From contig CASHTG010000011.1 in the NCBI GenBank assembly GCA_949357655.1, positions 868,001 through 932,000 on the forward strand: a stretch of DNA of 64,000 nt. Reading direction: 5' to 3'. The stretch is from Parascedosporium putredinis (lineage: Eukaryota > Ascomycota > Sordariomycetes > Microascales > Microascaceae). The notes under the pieces were generated by a model. The model did no database searches. It was not told where the DNA came from and worked only from the letters and a program-made list of their open reading frames with translations. The translations under genes and the position numbers were made by a program. This document shows positions 1 through 11,100 of the stretch, piece by piece; position 1 is the stretch's first letter; each line of letters starts with the position of its first letter.

Positions 1-1536
1 CCACCCTCACAATCTTTTGCCGCCCCCTGAAAAGGCGTAGCCCTGTAGCGTCGCAATCTTCTCTGGCAAGTCCGGATCGCTGCAGTCCACGGGCCCGTCG
101 TTTTGGACCTTGATGGAGGTTATGGCGCTCGTAATGGGCATCTCCTGGATGGCAGGAGCGCTGTCCCAGTCGGCGGCACCGCCCACGTTGGGACCAAAGA
201 GCTTGTAGTCCCGGCGCTGCCACTGTGAAGGGCTCTCCTCGTCGGAAAGCACAATTTTGCTTAGCCACTTGACTGATCGCGCAGCCACCGTCCCAGGAAC
301 GAGCGCGCGGAGGGGAAGCCATGGTCGCGGGGGAGGGGTTCTCCATTCATGCCATAGGCGAGTAAAACGTCAGCGCGAGGATCGACGACGGTGTCCAGCG
401 GTATCGACGATCCATAGGCTTCCAGCCCAGAAAACCACACGTGCTTGGCGCCGGTGTCGCCGCCATCTCGGTGCTTCTCCACGGGGAAACCAGCATCCTT
501 GAGCACGTCGACGAGACGAACGCCCTCCCATTCGGCCGAGGAGATACCACCTACGTTCCACTGAAGGCCATTCGTTTTCAGACCTGCATTTGTCATATGC
601 TTGCGCCTATTTCCCGAGCACTGGAGCGTAGCCGTAACTTTGTAAGCTGGGAACTTCTCCCTCAACTCTTGCAGTGTGTAGGATTTAATTTCTCCGTCGG
701 GTAACTCGATGGTGACGGCATGGTCAGCTCCAGTGCCGTCAATCTGGGGAACCCACATGTGGTTTCGGACGTAAAAGAGGTCATTCGGGGTAAGGAAGCT
801 AGCGGCCAGGTCATCTCCGGGAGTTTCGGCGTTGCGGGGTTTCTGAGTTAGCGTGAGGAGGCTAGGGTGCCTCTCGGGATCTTGTAAGAAGGGATCTTCA
901 ATCTTATCCTGAGGGAGCTTCCCATCTACAAGATCCTCGGTGGCGACGTAACCAATCAGGTAGGTCTCTAATATATCCCGAACATAGGGCTGTTTGTGGA
1001 TAGCAAAGATGTCCCAGAAGACATCAATGCTGCCTCCGGCGGCTCTTAATATAACCTCGCCACCGGGGTGGGCAGGTATCCAGTCCGTGATATCGTACAC
1101 CTTGTCCCCATACGTCACCCAAGGCCGGTCAGAATCGGCGCCGTGGCTTCTGACTTCCGAGATGCGGTATCGCGGACGGCTCGGGTCCCGGCCATCCGAA
1201 TCCGCTCTGGGGTTAAGCGAGGAGTGTGGAGCGAATGCTGCATCCGCGCGGAGAGGACGGGCGAGGTATGTATATGCAACGACAGCAACAATGACACAGC
1301 TAGTGGCCAGCAAGGGAATCTTGGCCCTCGCCTTTGAGTCGTTTTTGGCCCCGGGGAGGAGGGGATCGAGGGGATGGGTGACTGATTGAGGCGCTATTCT
1401 TCGTTGACCAAGACAAGGGCCGCCGTTTCGTTATATGCGTCGTCCTGAAAGCATCACAGCAGCTTCTCCGAGCTTGGGCGCCACCAGCGCCAACGACCCG
1501 GGACAGAAGCACGCAAGCCCTGCCGGGGACCGCCAT
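1..1536 (-). CDS. Sulfite oxidase (cytochrome b5 + molybdopterin), partial
   Basis: Oxidises sulfite to sulfate with a molybdenum cofactor and passes electrons through a b5 heme to cytochrome c, normally in the mitochondrial intermembrane space. From the ATG at 1536 the product has an Arg/Ser-rich presequence, then a hydrophobic segment (ATSCVIVAVVAYTYLA), then a cytochrome b5 domain with the heme motif HPGG and a second His in FAIHKQ. The molybdopterin domain follows, with FYVRNHMWVP and the Mo-ligand Cys in LQCSGNRR, then PRDHGFP and the RSVKWL segment. The order b5 then Mo, with no FAD domain, argues for sulfite oxidase and against nitrate reductase. The frame changes near 1361, 312 and 17, each at a G or A run. 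The last part of the dimerisation domain is off the left edge. No intron is needed. Identity is secure. The exact N-terminus depends on the correction near 1361. Confidence 0.88.
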
Positions 1537-4500
1537 TGTCCACCAACTCACTAAAGGCTGGAGTGAGTGTAAATCGAGAGGGGTTTTCTTGAGAAACGAA
1601 TTTGTGTGAGGTGAAGATCAAGGTGCGTTTTTCGCTCCCCAACCACTGAATAGGTGTGATATTTCGGCAGCGTCTGATAGATGTAAAGAAAGAATTACCA
1701 GGTCTGACTCAACCTTCGGAGAGAAGTCGAGCGTCGGACCCTGCGATAATTGGCTAGCCTCTACCCAGAACTTCGAGGGTGTCAAGGGGAGACTGGGAAC
1801 CACCGTGGTGACTAGAAAATAAAGGATAGAGGAATGAGGCGTTGAGGCGTTGGGAAATGTTCGAGGTCACGAGCTCCGACAGATTTCAGCAATCATGGAG
1901 CGTCTGACAAGGGGTACGGTCCCAGTGTTGAGGACACAATGTGCAAGGTACAAGCGTTATATCGTGAGATTGAAACAAGAGGTTGAGCACCTGCCTGGCG
2001 CTGTTGACACACAAAAACGTACGGCAAGGGCGTCCGTAGTGAACAAGAGAGCGTGACGCAGAAGCTGCACCAAAAGAGCGTTAGAAAAAGCAAAGGTGTG
2101 CAGGATGGTTTCCGTCGCCAAACGAGCTTCGTCACGATCTACCAAAAAAGAAAAAGAAAGGCGTATCTGTGTATGGAAGGGCAGTAGTAGCGCGCACACA
2201 TATAAAGCAAGCGAAGAGGGTGGGAGAATATGCGTGAGAAGCGCGCAAAGGCGAGCAACCTTTTTATTATATGAAAACGCCACTTGCAACCCGCGTGGTA
2301 CGAGGCCATGACATCTGAGTTCAAGGGGAAGGCGACGCCAAAGCCGCAGGGCAAGCTTCGCCTTCGTATGCGGGCTTGTCACTAACAAGATTGGCGAGGA
2401 ATGTACCTTCCCGGACCCACCCAGGGCCGGGAAGTCCTTGGATGAGACCCACTTACGACGGGCTTCAGCCAAGCCCCAGCGAACACTTGGGCAGGAGCAA
2501 GCGTCTCTGTACTGTACTTCCGTACTCTATACAATTACAATTTACACAAGGACCTTGAGCACTGTTCACATTGAACTTCAATGAATTGATCTATGACATG
2601 AATCTTCTCTCCTTATACCTGAACTATTGCGAGAGAAGAGGATGGATCAATTGACAAGGAGCAACCAGGCCAGTGTACAGAATGGGTCAAACCACTGGAG
2701 GCATTGATAGATCCAGTCAACTAACATTGAAAATACGTACCTTAAGTTCCTTCCCGGTCACTACCAACCGATAAGGGCCCTGAAGGGCACGTTCCGAGAC
2801 AGGATCCATTTCTTCCAGTGTTTGACGACGTCAATGGATCAACCCTTCAAGCCAGCGCAAACCCATCTAAACCTATCCACCGAATTCCACACCGAGATTT
2901 TCTCCGGCACCTTTCCAGACGCCAGCCCCAGAGCTGACTTGACCCATCTTATTATTCTTATCATCAACTTTGGGCCACCCTTTCTCTATCGTGAAAACAA
3001 TATAATCTTTCCCGTCAGGTATTGGCATATTGGCTAGTGGAGAAAACCGAAAAGAATTTCCCCGTGGCCTCCGCCCCCGTCCTTCCACCCTGGCTGGCTG
3101 GCCCTGTTTCCCTTGTTTGCATCCATCGGGGTCACTTGACCCAAGGAAATGCGCACCCCTATTAGATCCAAACCATCTCTGGCTCATCGTGGACCGTGCC
3201 ACGACGTGTGACTGACGACGCCAGGCCGAATCAATTGTTGGGTGGCCTCTGTTGGGGGAACGCGGTGGCCCACGAGCGAGGATAAGCACAGTATTTTTGT
3301 TGTGCAGAGCCGACGTTTGCCGCTCCCGCCAACGAGGACCAAGAAATCTCTCCGAGTTGGGAAAGCGTGACGGGACTGAAACAGGTGACGAGAACTCTCC
3401 AGCGGCTGAACCCCAAGTATACGAAATACCTCCACTGCTCCTAGTCCCGTGCAGGCATCTCGATCTATCCCCCAGGCCAAAGCCAGGATCTCGCGAGAGA
3501 AGCACGGCGTGGAAAAAGAAAATAAGAAATTCAAGGTCCACCGCCACCAGTCATGTCCCACTGTTTAGTAAACAGACTTTGCTTGAACCCAGGGATGTTT
3601 AGTGATCCATTCGATCCCTTTTTGGGCCTCCCTTCCCAAAACTTGCAGCAGCACGTTCCAGTCAATCTCAGATCAACCCCGATCGGGGAAGTCAACTCGC
3701 CAAGGGCGACCGCCAATCGGCGAACTTGGCCCACACCATAATCCCCGGGACCGTACTCTTTTCCCCGTCACTCGTTACCCATCACCGGCCGGCTTTTCTT
3801 CATTCATTGCAAATACTCGAGCCAGATTTTAAACAAAGTAGGCTCAACTAAGGTACATATGTTATGAATATAGAGACACTCTCCCAAGGCTCACGCGCTC
3901 AGACCCCATGTCAAGGGATGATGGTCCTTACTCTCCCCTGTGCTTGATCAAAAGAGCGGTCATCACTGCTCAACCTGATCAGAAGCAAGCAACTTTTCAT
4001 GCACATGCACGGCTTAAGCATATGCATCCGTAGACACACTCTTGTCCAGGCCAGATAAGAAAGTAATAAGAAGTAGTGAAGTAGAGAGGCCAAGGGTGAA
4101 GGAAATTGATTCTACCAGCACCCAATCGAGTCGCAGTCCTTCTGGCTGGTGACTGCCAGACCAGACGAGCCTCATGCAAGCTCCTAGCTCTAGCGCAGTA
4201 CCGATTTCTTGTTGTGTATTGAGGTAGTCGCCGTCTGCGTGATTACTCTTCAATGTTCCTTCCCCCGGTCGCTCTCAGGCCATCACCGCATGTACCTTCC
4301 CTCCCCCGCAGTCAAAGTGTCGGAGGGTTTCCTTTTCCACAATCCCCCAAAAGGCCAAAAGGGAACCAGGCCTTCCTCTAGGCTCATCTCCCATTGGCTA
4401 AATCCCTCCGACAATGCACGCCCGAGTCGCCGGCCCGGATAAGGGGAAAGAGTGGGTGACCTTGGCCTTGCAATTGGATCTCTCCTCTCCGGTGTCCGAT

Positions 4501-5118
4501 TTTCCAATGGCGCGTGTTTCTGATTGCAACGATACAGGTCGATCCGGGCAACTTACGAGGTGCCTAGATAGCAATTTTTTTGGTGCTCTCCTTTTGAGCC
4601 GCTCCTCTCCAATACATTTTACCTGCAAGAGAAGAACTCCTCTAGAGCCTGCTGGTTGACGGTCAACCGTGCAAGGATTGAATTGACCTTTTGATGGATA
4701 CCTCGATAAATCTACTGCGTTGACGGAGGTTAACCGGCGGTCAGCTAAAAGGAAAAACAGAGTATGAACATCACAACCGGTGATGAACTTGCACGGGGAT
4801 GTAGCAGTTGAAAGTTGGGCAAGGATCTAATCAGAAACACGTACTATCAAACAAGAATTATCAACGAGGCTAAAGAGAGCTGCAAATACAAAATGAAAGC
4901 CGTATCCAACAAGAACACAGAAACACAAGTTAACTTGGATCCAAAACACAGAAGGAAGGGAAAACAGAGAGCCCGCAACCTAAACGCCATCGGAAACATG
5001 ACAAAGATCCGTACATGAATTAACTCGGCAGAAAGCTCTCACCCATCCCGAAACACCCTTTTCCACGTCATCCCCCTTGGCTTGCATCCATCCCTATCCT
5101 AGCCTTCACCGCGCTCCT
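1537..5118. other. Intergenic, 3.6 kb, no convincing gene
   Basis: This lies between the sulfite oxidase start and the 3' end of the large zinc-finger gene, both on the minus strand. It holds the sulfite oxidase promoter on its left side and probably the 3' UTR of the large gene at about 4800-5118, which is A-rich on the plus strand. The open frames present (for example 1957-2472 and 2873-3547, minus) have no recognisable motif. Short GATC-containing motifs of the kind ATGGATCAATTG occur at about 2641, 2701, 2801, 2831 and 3601. Confidence 0.5.
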
Positions 5119-8100
5119 TCATAATCGAGTCCGCTTCGGCCCCCGGGCACCAGGCTCTGCGGGGCGCGTACTCCTAGCCGGGCTACCGCTCTCAACCGCC
5201 GCCATGGCCTCGGTTAGGTCGGTTTGTAGGTCCAACGCATCTCTGGACACCTCCGGTGACGCCGGCTCCTCGTCTTCCGAGTATACCGCCCCCGGATCTC
5301 TCCACGCCGGGTCTTGCGCCGCCCCCTCTTGCGCTTGTTCGACCTAGTCCCTACGTCACCCGAGGTGTGAGGTTCATCGTCGGCGTATCCTTCGTCCGGA
5401 CTTCTCGTGCGAGCGGCGATGGGTTGCCGTTGGCCTCTATTCGCAGGATTCGTTTTATTTGCACCTGGAGCGTTGGGGGCAGAGCCCTGAGAAGGAGTTG
5501 TCCTCTGGGCGTTGGCCCCGGTAAGACCTAAGCTCCGAGAGAGGGCTGCGACATTGGCGCTGACGGTGCTAGGGTCGGAATTGCGAGGGGGAATCGCAGC
5601 CTTGGGGTTTGTGGTGCGAGAAGTGGAGCTCGGAGAAGAAGGCGCTCCCCCAGGGTTGGTAGTGTTAAGACCTAGGCTCTGAGAGAGAGCTGCGATATTG
5701 GCGCTGACGGTGCTAGGGTTAGAATTGCGAGGGGGCGCCGTAGCTCTAGGGCTGGTGGTGTTGAGGCCGGAGCCCTGAGAAGGAATTGTACCCCCAGGGT
5801 TGGTGGTGTTAAGACCTAGGCTCTGAGAGAGAGCTGCGATATTGGCGCTGACGGTGCTAGGGTTGGAATTACGAGGGGGCGTCGTAGCTCTAGGGTTTGT
5901 GGTGCGAGAAGTGGAGCTCGGAGAAGAAGGTGTTCCCCAGGGTTCGTAGTGTTGAGACCTAGGCTGTGAGAGAGCTGCGATATTGGCGCTGACGGTGCTG
6001 GGGTTGGAGTTGCGAAGGGGAGTGGTAGCTTGGGGGTTTGTGGTGTGAGAGGTGGAGCTCTGAGTAGAAGTCGTGCCCCTAGTGTTGGTGCCGGCTTGAT
6101 TCGGAGCCTGGGAGGAAGTTGTGCCCCTGGTGTTGGTTGTGCTTCGATTCGAGCTCTGAGAGGAAGCTGTACCCCGGAATTGGCGGTCCTCGGGCGGGAG
6201 GTTGTGGAGCCAGCCTTCTTCCGAGACGTCCGGGTCGCGGGATTGGCGGGCCTGGAAGCGGCGTGTCTAGGAGATCGAGGAGTTGGGCCTTTCGACCTTT
6301 TGGGCTTGGGCTTGGTTCTAGAAGTGGTCGCTCCCGCCCGCGCAGAAGTGGTTTTCCCTGCCGCTTTGCTTGCCCTCGCCGCCGCGGTGTTCCTCGTCGC
6401 AGCTCTGGTTCTCCTAGTCGTTTGACCCTGCTGTTGACCGAGACTATTGCCGCCATTATAATCACCATCGCTGTCATCACCTCCGTCATCTCCATCGTCT
6501 TCATCATCATCGTCATCGTCGCCGTCATCACCGTAATCACCGTCATCGCCGTCATCACTATCATCACCATCCCCACTACCCCCATCGTCGTTCCCATCAC
6601 CGCCATCCCCGCTATCACCGCCATCATCGCCATCATCGCCATCACCGCCATCACCGCCGCCACTTCCATCACCTCCAGAGCCCCCACCATCCCCAGAGCC
6701 TCCGTCGTCGCCATCATCACCACCATCACCACCATCACCACCATCATCGCCATCATCGCCACCGCTACCGTTGCCATCGTCATCATCATCATCATCTTCT
6801 GCATCAGCCGACGCGGCACGCGAGGATCTTCATTATCATGGTGTAACAGCGCCTCGGCTAGCAACCAATCCGGCGGGCTCGGTCCCTCAAATGGCGGCCA
6901 CACCCGCTGTAGGTACTTGGTTATGATGTCGTTATTCGGGTCCTTGGACCAAACCGACGTCGTCGCCCGCTTGTCCACCGACGGGTACACCGTGGCCGTG
7001 TACTTTGGGTATTTTTCTTCGAAAGCGGTCTTGAGCTTCGTTAGTTTGAGCCCGGCGGCGTTGAGATTCGCGGCCGTGATCCACCCGCTTCTATTGGGCA
7101 GCCCGACCGTTCCTTCTCCCACCTCCCCGGGCCCGTTCCTAGTGTTGCAGCTCCCGCCAGATCCGGTGATATGAGACTATTTTGCCACGAGCGCGGACGC
7201 CGGAGGGCGAGCGCATGTATGAGTTAGCCAAGGCGCGCGGTATAAAATGGAGGAAATTGAACAGGAAAGAGGAAGAAGAAGAAGAAGCAGAAAAGCAGAA
7301 GAAGAAAAAGGTTTCGTTTTAGCGAAGTATCCATCCATCCACTTCCCCTCCCTCCCTCTTATAGATGCCTGGATGAATGAACACGAGAAAGAGAGAGAGA
7401 GAGAGAGAGAGCGGGAGAGAGTTATTGTAAATACCTTTATTTTCTCCTGCTTATCCTTGCCACCCTCCCCCACCCTGTCAAGGCGACACTCCCCCCCTCC
7501 CCCTCTCACATCACCCGTCCTCAGGACGAGACAGTTGGCATGCAGGAAAAATAAGAGGGATGAGGATGAAGAGAAGGAAGGGGGGATAATGCTTACGCCC
7601 ATCTGCTTTTCCGCGGTCGGATCTTTTCGGTGAATTCTCTTGGGGTACTTGCGCAGGCATCTCGTGCAGTACATCGTCTCGTCCGGCTTCCAGCCGTCAG
7701 GCGCCCTGCCGAGCTTCGCGTTCCAGTCCGGCGAACGCGCCCGGCGGACCAAGTTCAGCTGGTCAACCATCCGCTCCGCCCGTGCGAGCCTCGAGTCCCT
7801 TATGTGCCGGGTCACGATGTGCACGTTGCCCGCCTCGTCCGTCCGCAGCCACGTGGGGTCCTGCCCGTGCGCCTTGATCAAGTGGTCCACCAGCGCTTTG
7901 GTGTCCTTGAAGTTCTTCTCCGGGCAGTCTTTCCCCACAGGCAATCGTCGTGGGACACGGGCTGCGGCGGCGGGCTGATCGTGATGATGCCTTGCCCGCT
8001 GGTGTGGATGTCCGCGACTGGCGTGTCGTGATCCTTGATCAGGTGCTCCCGCAGGTCGTCGGTCTTGAACCTCTCCGTCTTGTTGCACTGCGCGGAAAGG

Positions 8101-11100
8101 GGGCAGTACTGGCCCGATGGGTCCGGGGCGGGGTATGACGGCAACGGAGCCGTCGGGGCGCGTGACCGTGTGCTCGGGGTCGATGCCGTGATCCTCTTCG
8201 AGATGTGTGATGAGCGCACCCTGATTGGCGAATCCCACTTGGCTGCACTCTGGGCACGGCTGGTTGTACGGCTGCGGATCTGGCGTCCGCGTTGTCTCTG
8301 TGACGGTCACCTCCACGGTCGGGGTGTGGACCACTTGGATCACCGTGGGCGGCGTGGGCGAGGGCGCGGGGTCGCTCACCGTCGAAGTCGGATTGCTCGC
8401 CGTCGTAGAAAAGTCCCACTGCATCGGGAACCTCTTGCGGCCCCAGTTGAGCAGGAGCTGGTACTCCTCGTCCAGGGGAGACTGACCCCGGGCGGGATTC
8501 CCTCTCCTTCTGGACCTCGTCTAGAAATTTCCTAACAGCCGCATTACCCGCACCTTCAACATAATCCTCGTCACCCCTCCGGGGCCTGCGTTTGCCAATC
8601 GCCATCTCCCACGCCGACTTTGTCCGGCCCGGGGGCACGTATCCTCTGCCTGTCCCCCAGCCCGCGTAGAACCGGTCCCGAGCGGGGTCCACCGTTTGCC
8701 GCGGGTTGTCGTAGTAGGTGGCGGGGTATGTAGTATACGGCGTTGGTATGAAGCCCGGGTCATCGTCAGCAGTACCGTTCGGATCCGCGTACGCGGCCCG
8801 CGCGCACTCGTCCATATGCTTCTCCCTGACGTCCCAGTCCGCGATACCCTTGAGCGTCGCTTGGCAAAAGGCGCAGAAATCACCAACCCTGTGGCCGATG
8901 CCCTTGCACTCGTTATCGTGCACGACGACTTCGGTCGGGTTCAGCAAAGTCCGGTCGAGACCGCATTTCTTACACCATTTCGTGCTCGTGCCACCGGCGC
9001 AGGTGTGGGGGTACCGGGAGTTCGGCTCGTACTTGGCGGCGGCGGCGGCGTTCTCCCACACCCTTTTGCCGCACTGTCCGCACCACGACAAGTGGCCGCA
9101 GCCCGCGCCGCGGGGACGCAGACTTGGTCGTGCCGTTCGCGGTCGGCCACATTGGATAAAGCGCGGTGGTTCCGGCCGCAGCGGTCGCAGAACAGGTAAT
9201 ATATTTCTCCCAGCTCCACCTCTGCCGGTTCCGGATCTCGCCGTTGTTGGGCCATGACGGGTTGTGGCCAGTGGGCATCCAGATCCCTCGCTTCTGCGCG
9301 CCGCTCCTCCCGCGTCATCGGTCGACCACGGCCCCCTCTGCTGACGCTCGACTACCTCTTGTTGATGTTTGACCAACGCTTGACGATGCTTGGCCAAGGC
9401 TTGATGATGCTTGGCCAACGCTTGATGATGCTTGGCCAGCGCTTGATGATGCTAGAACACCGCTTGATGATGTTTGGTCACCGCTCTCTGATTCTTGACC
9501 ACCTCTGAGCCCGGTAGCTGGACGCTGGCTCCCCTGCGAAGATCCATCTCGACGATCCCCGATGGCTGGGCTCTCGAGGGCCTGTTCCCAACCATGTGTC
9601 TTTTCACCATGTGCTCCTCGATCCGCTTCAGTTTCCAGTGAGAAGGGAAAATCAGGGGACACCAAGGGCATCGTCTTGTGCTGTGGTCGTCGCGCAGGTG
9701 CTTCTGCATCACGTGCTCATGATCTATCCGGCAAGTAAATTCGCAGTTCGCATAGTGGCACTTGGTGATGCGCTGGAGCTGCGAGTTGCGCACCTGGGCC
9801 AGGGTCTCCTGCAGCTTATATTGCTCCGTAGGGGTCATGACTGCCGTACTGACCCGGGGTACGCCCGGCCCACCAACGCGAATGAGTCTTTCCAGCGGCG
9901 TCGCGGTGGTCGGGATGCGGGGCTGCGGTGATCCGTCAAACACACTTGGCTGCTTCGCCCAAGCAACTTCCCTCGTTCCGGGGATTGGTGATATCCTCGG
10001 CCCGGGGCGCCCTTCTAGAGTTGAACCGAGTTCGGTCTGGGGCTTCTGCCGGACGGGCCGGGGTACCCGGGCCAGGTCTCCTTTGGTCTACCACGGCTGC
10101 CACCGGGGCTCTGGAGCGATAGCCAAAACTATCAACGTGTCCATATCGAGGCCCCCACGATGTAGCGCATTTCGGTGTGGTGGTCGCTAAGGGAGATTCA
10201 TTACTCATGAGAATTTGCGAAACAAAAGCAAGATTGCGAGCAGAAATTCGCAATGAATGGAAGGGATGTAGTGGAGGAGAGGGATCAAAGGGAACAGGTA
10301 GGGTGACTTACAGTAATCAAAAATGCAGTTCTCGTGGAGAGAGATCATTATTCTGGAGTGTACCAGCTGCAGCCTCATCATGGCCCACTCCGTCGGGTTG
10401 GTGTCAGGCGAGATGACCACGCCTCCCCTTCAACCACGAAGCCACCGTCGAACGGGACGCTGAGGGCCTCGATCCACACATTTTTCCAGTCTGCGGGGGT
10501 CTTTGGGTTGCCTTTGCTGTCCTTCTTTTGTTCTACAAGGACTTTCACTGCCTCTCTAAATTCTCCTAAGAGTCCATTAACCGCTATCTCGGTGTAGGGG
10601 ACGCCGTTGTTGTCGGTATTGTCCGGGTACATCATCCTGCCCGCGGAGCCGCTCACACTCAAGCTCCACTTGCCGAAAATCTTGTAAGTCGCATATTGTG
10701 GCTGCAGAACCAGAAGCCTTTCGACACCGTGGTATCCTCTTTCGATGACGTCGAAGAGGTGGTCCGCGAGCGTCGCGGCCCAGGGCGGCTCAACTAAATT
10801 TCCATCGTCGTCCTCGTCGCAGGGCTGGATCTGGACATCGAACGCTTCCCTCGTGTTGAGATGGTACCCCACGCGAGTGTTCCATACGGCCCAGCCTTTG
10901 TAAAAAGTAATGCTTTTGGTGCTGCGGAGGCCTTGGGGCGTCAGGTGGGTTGTGAGCAGGCGATGGACCGCCTCGAATGCCGCGCGATACCTGCGAGAGT
11001 AACTATTGAGCCAAGCTGCGGGGATGGGGTCGGGGTCCCGAACGCTGTGGGTCTCGTAAGTACGGCGCGGCCCCAGGCCGTAGCCAGGAAGGCAGAATAC

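Noticed and set aside
1..1536. Nitrate reductase
   Set aside because: The b5 domain precedes the molybdopterin domain, a mitochondrial-type presequence is present, and there is no FAD/NADH domain at the expected place.
5515..6075. Possible CRISPR-like array
   Set aside because: Units are contiguous, 144 bases long, without spacers, and encode a repeated peptide in a eukaryotic gene.
6119..7174. Long plus-strand open frame of 351 codons, very rich in Ile and Thr
   Set aside because: It is the antisense of the Asp/Gly tract. The triplet array keeps all frames free of stops, and the minus strand has splice sites and a coherent repeat frame.
8035..9508. Several plus-strand open frames, one with repeated LMMLGQR-like units
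   Set aside because: They are shadows of the Cys/His region and of the HHQALAK heptads on the minus strand.
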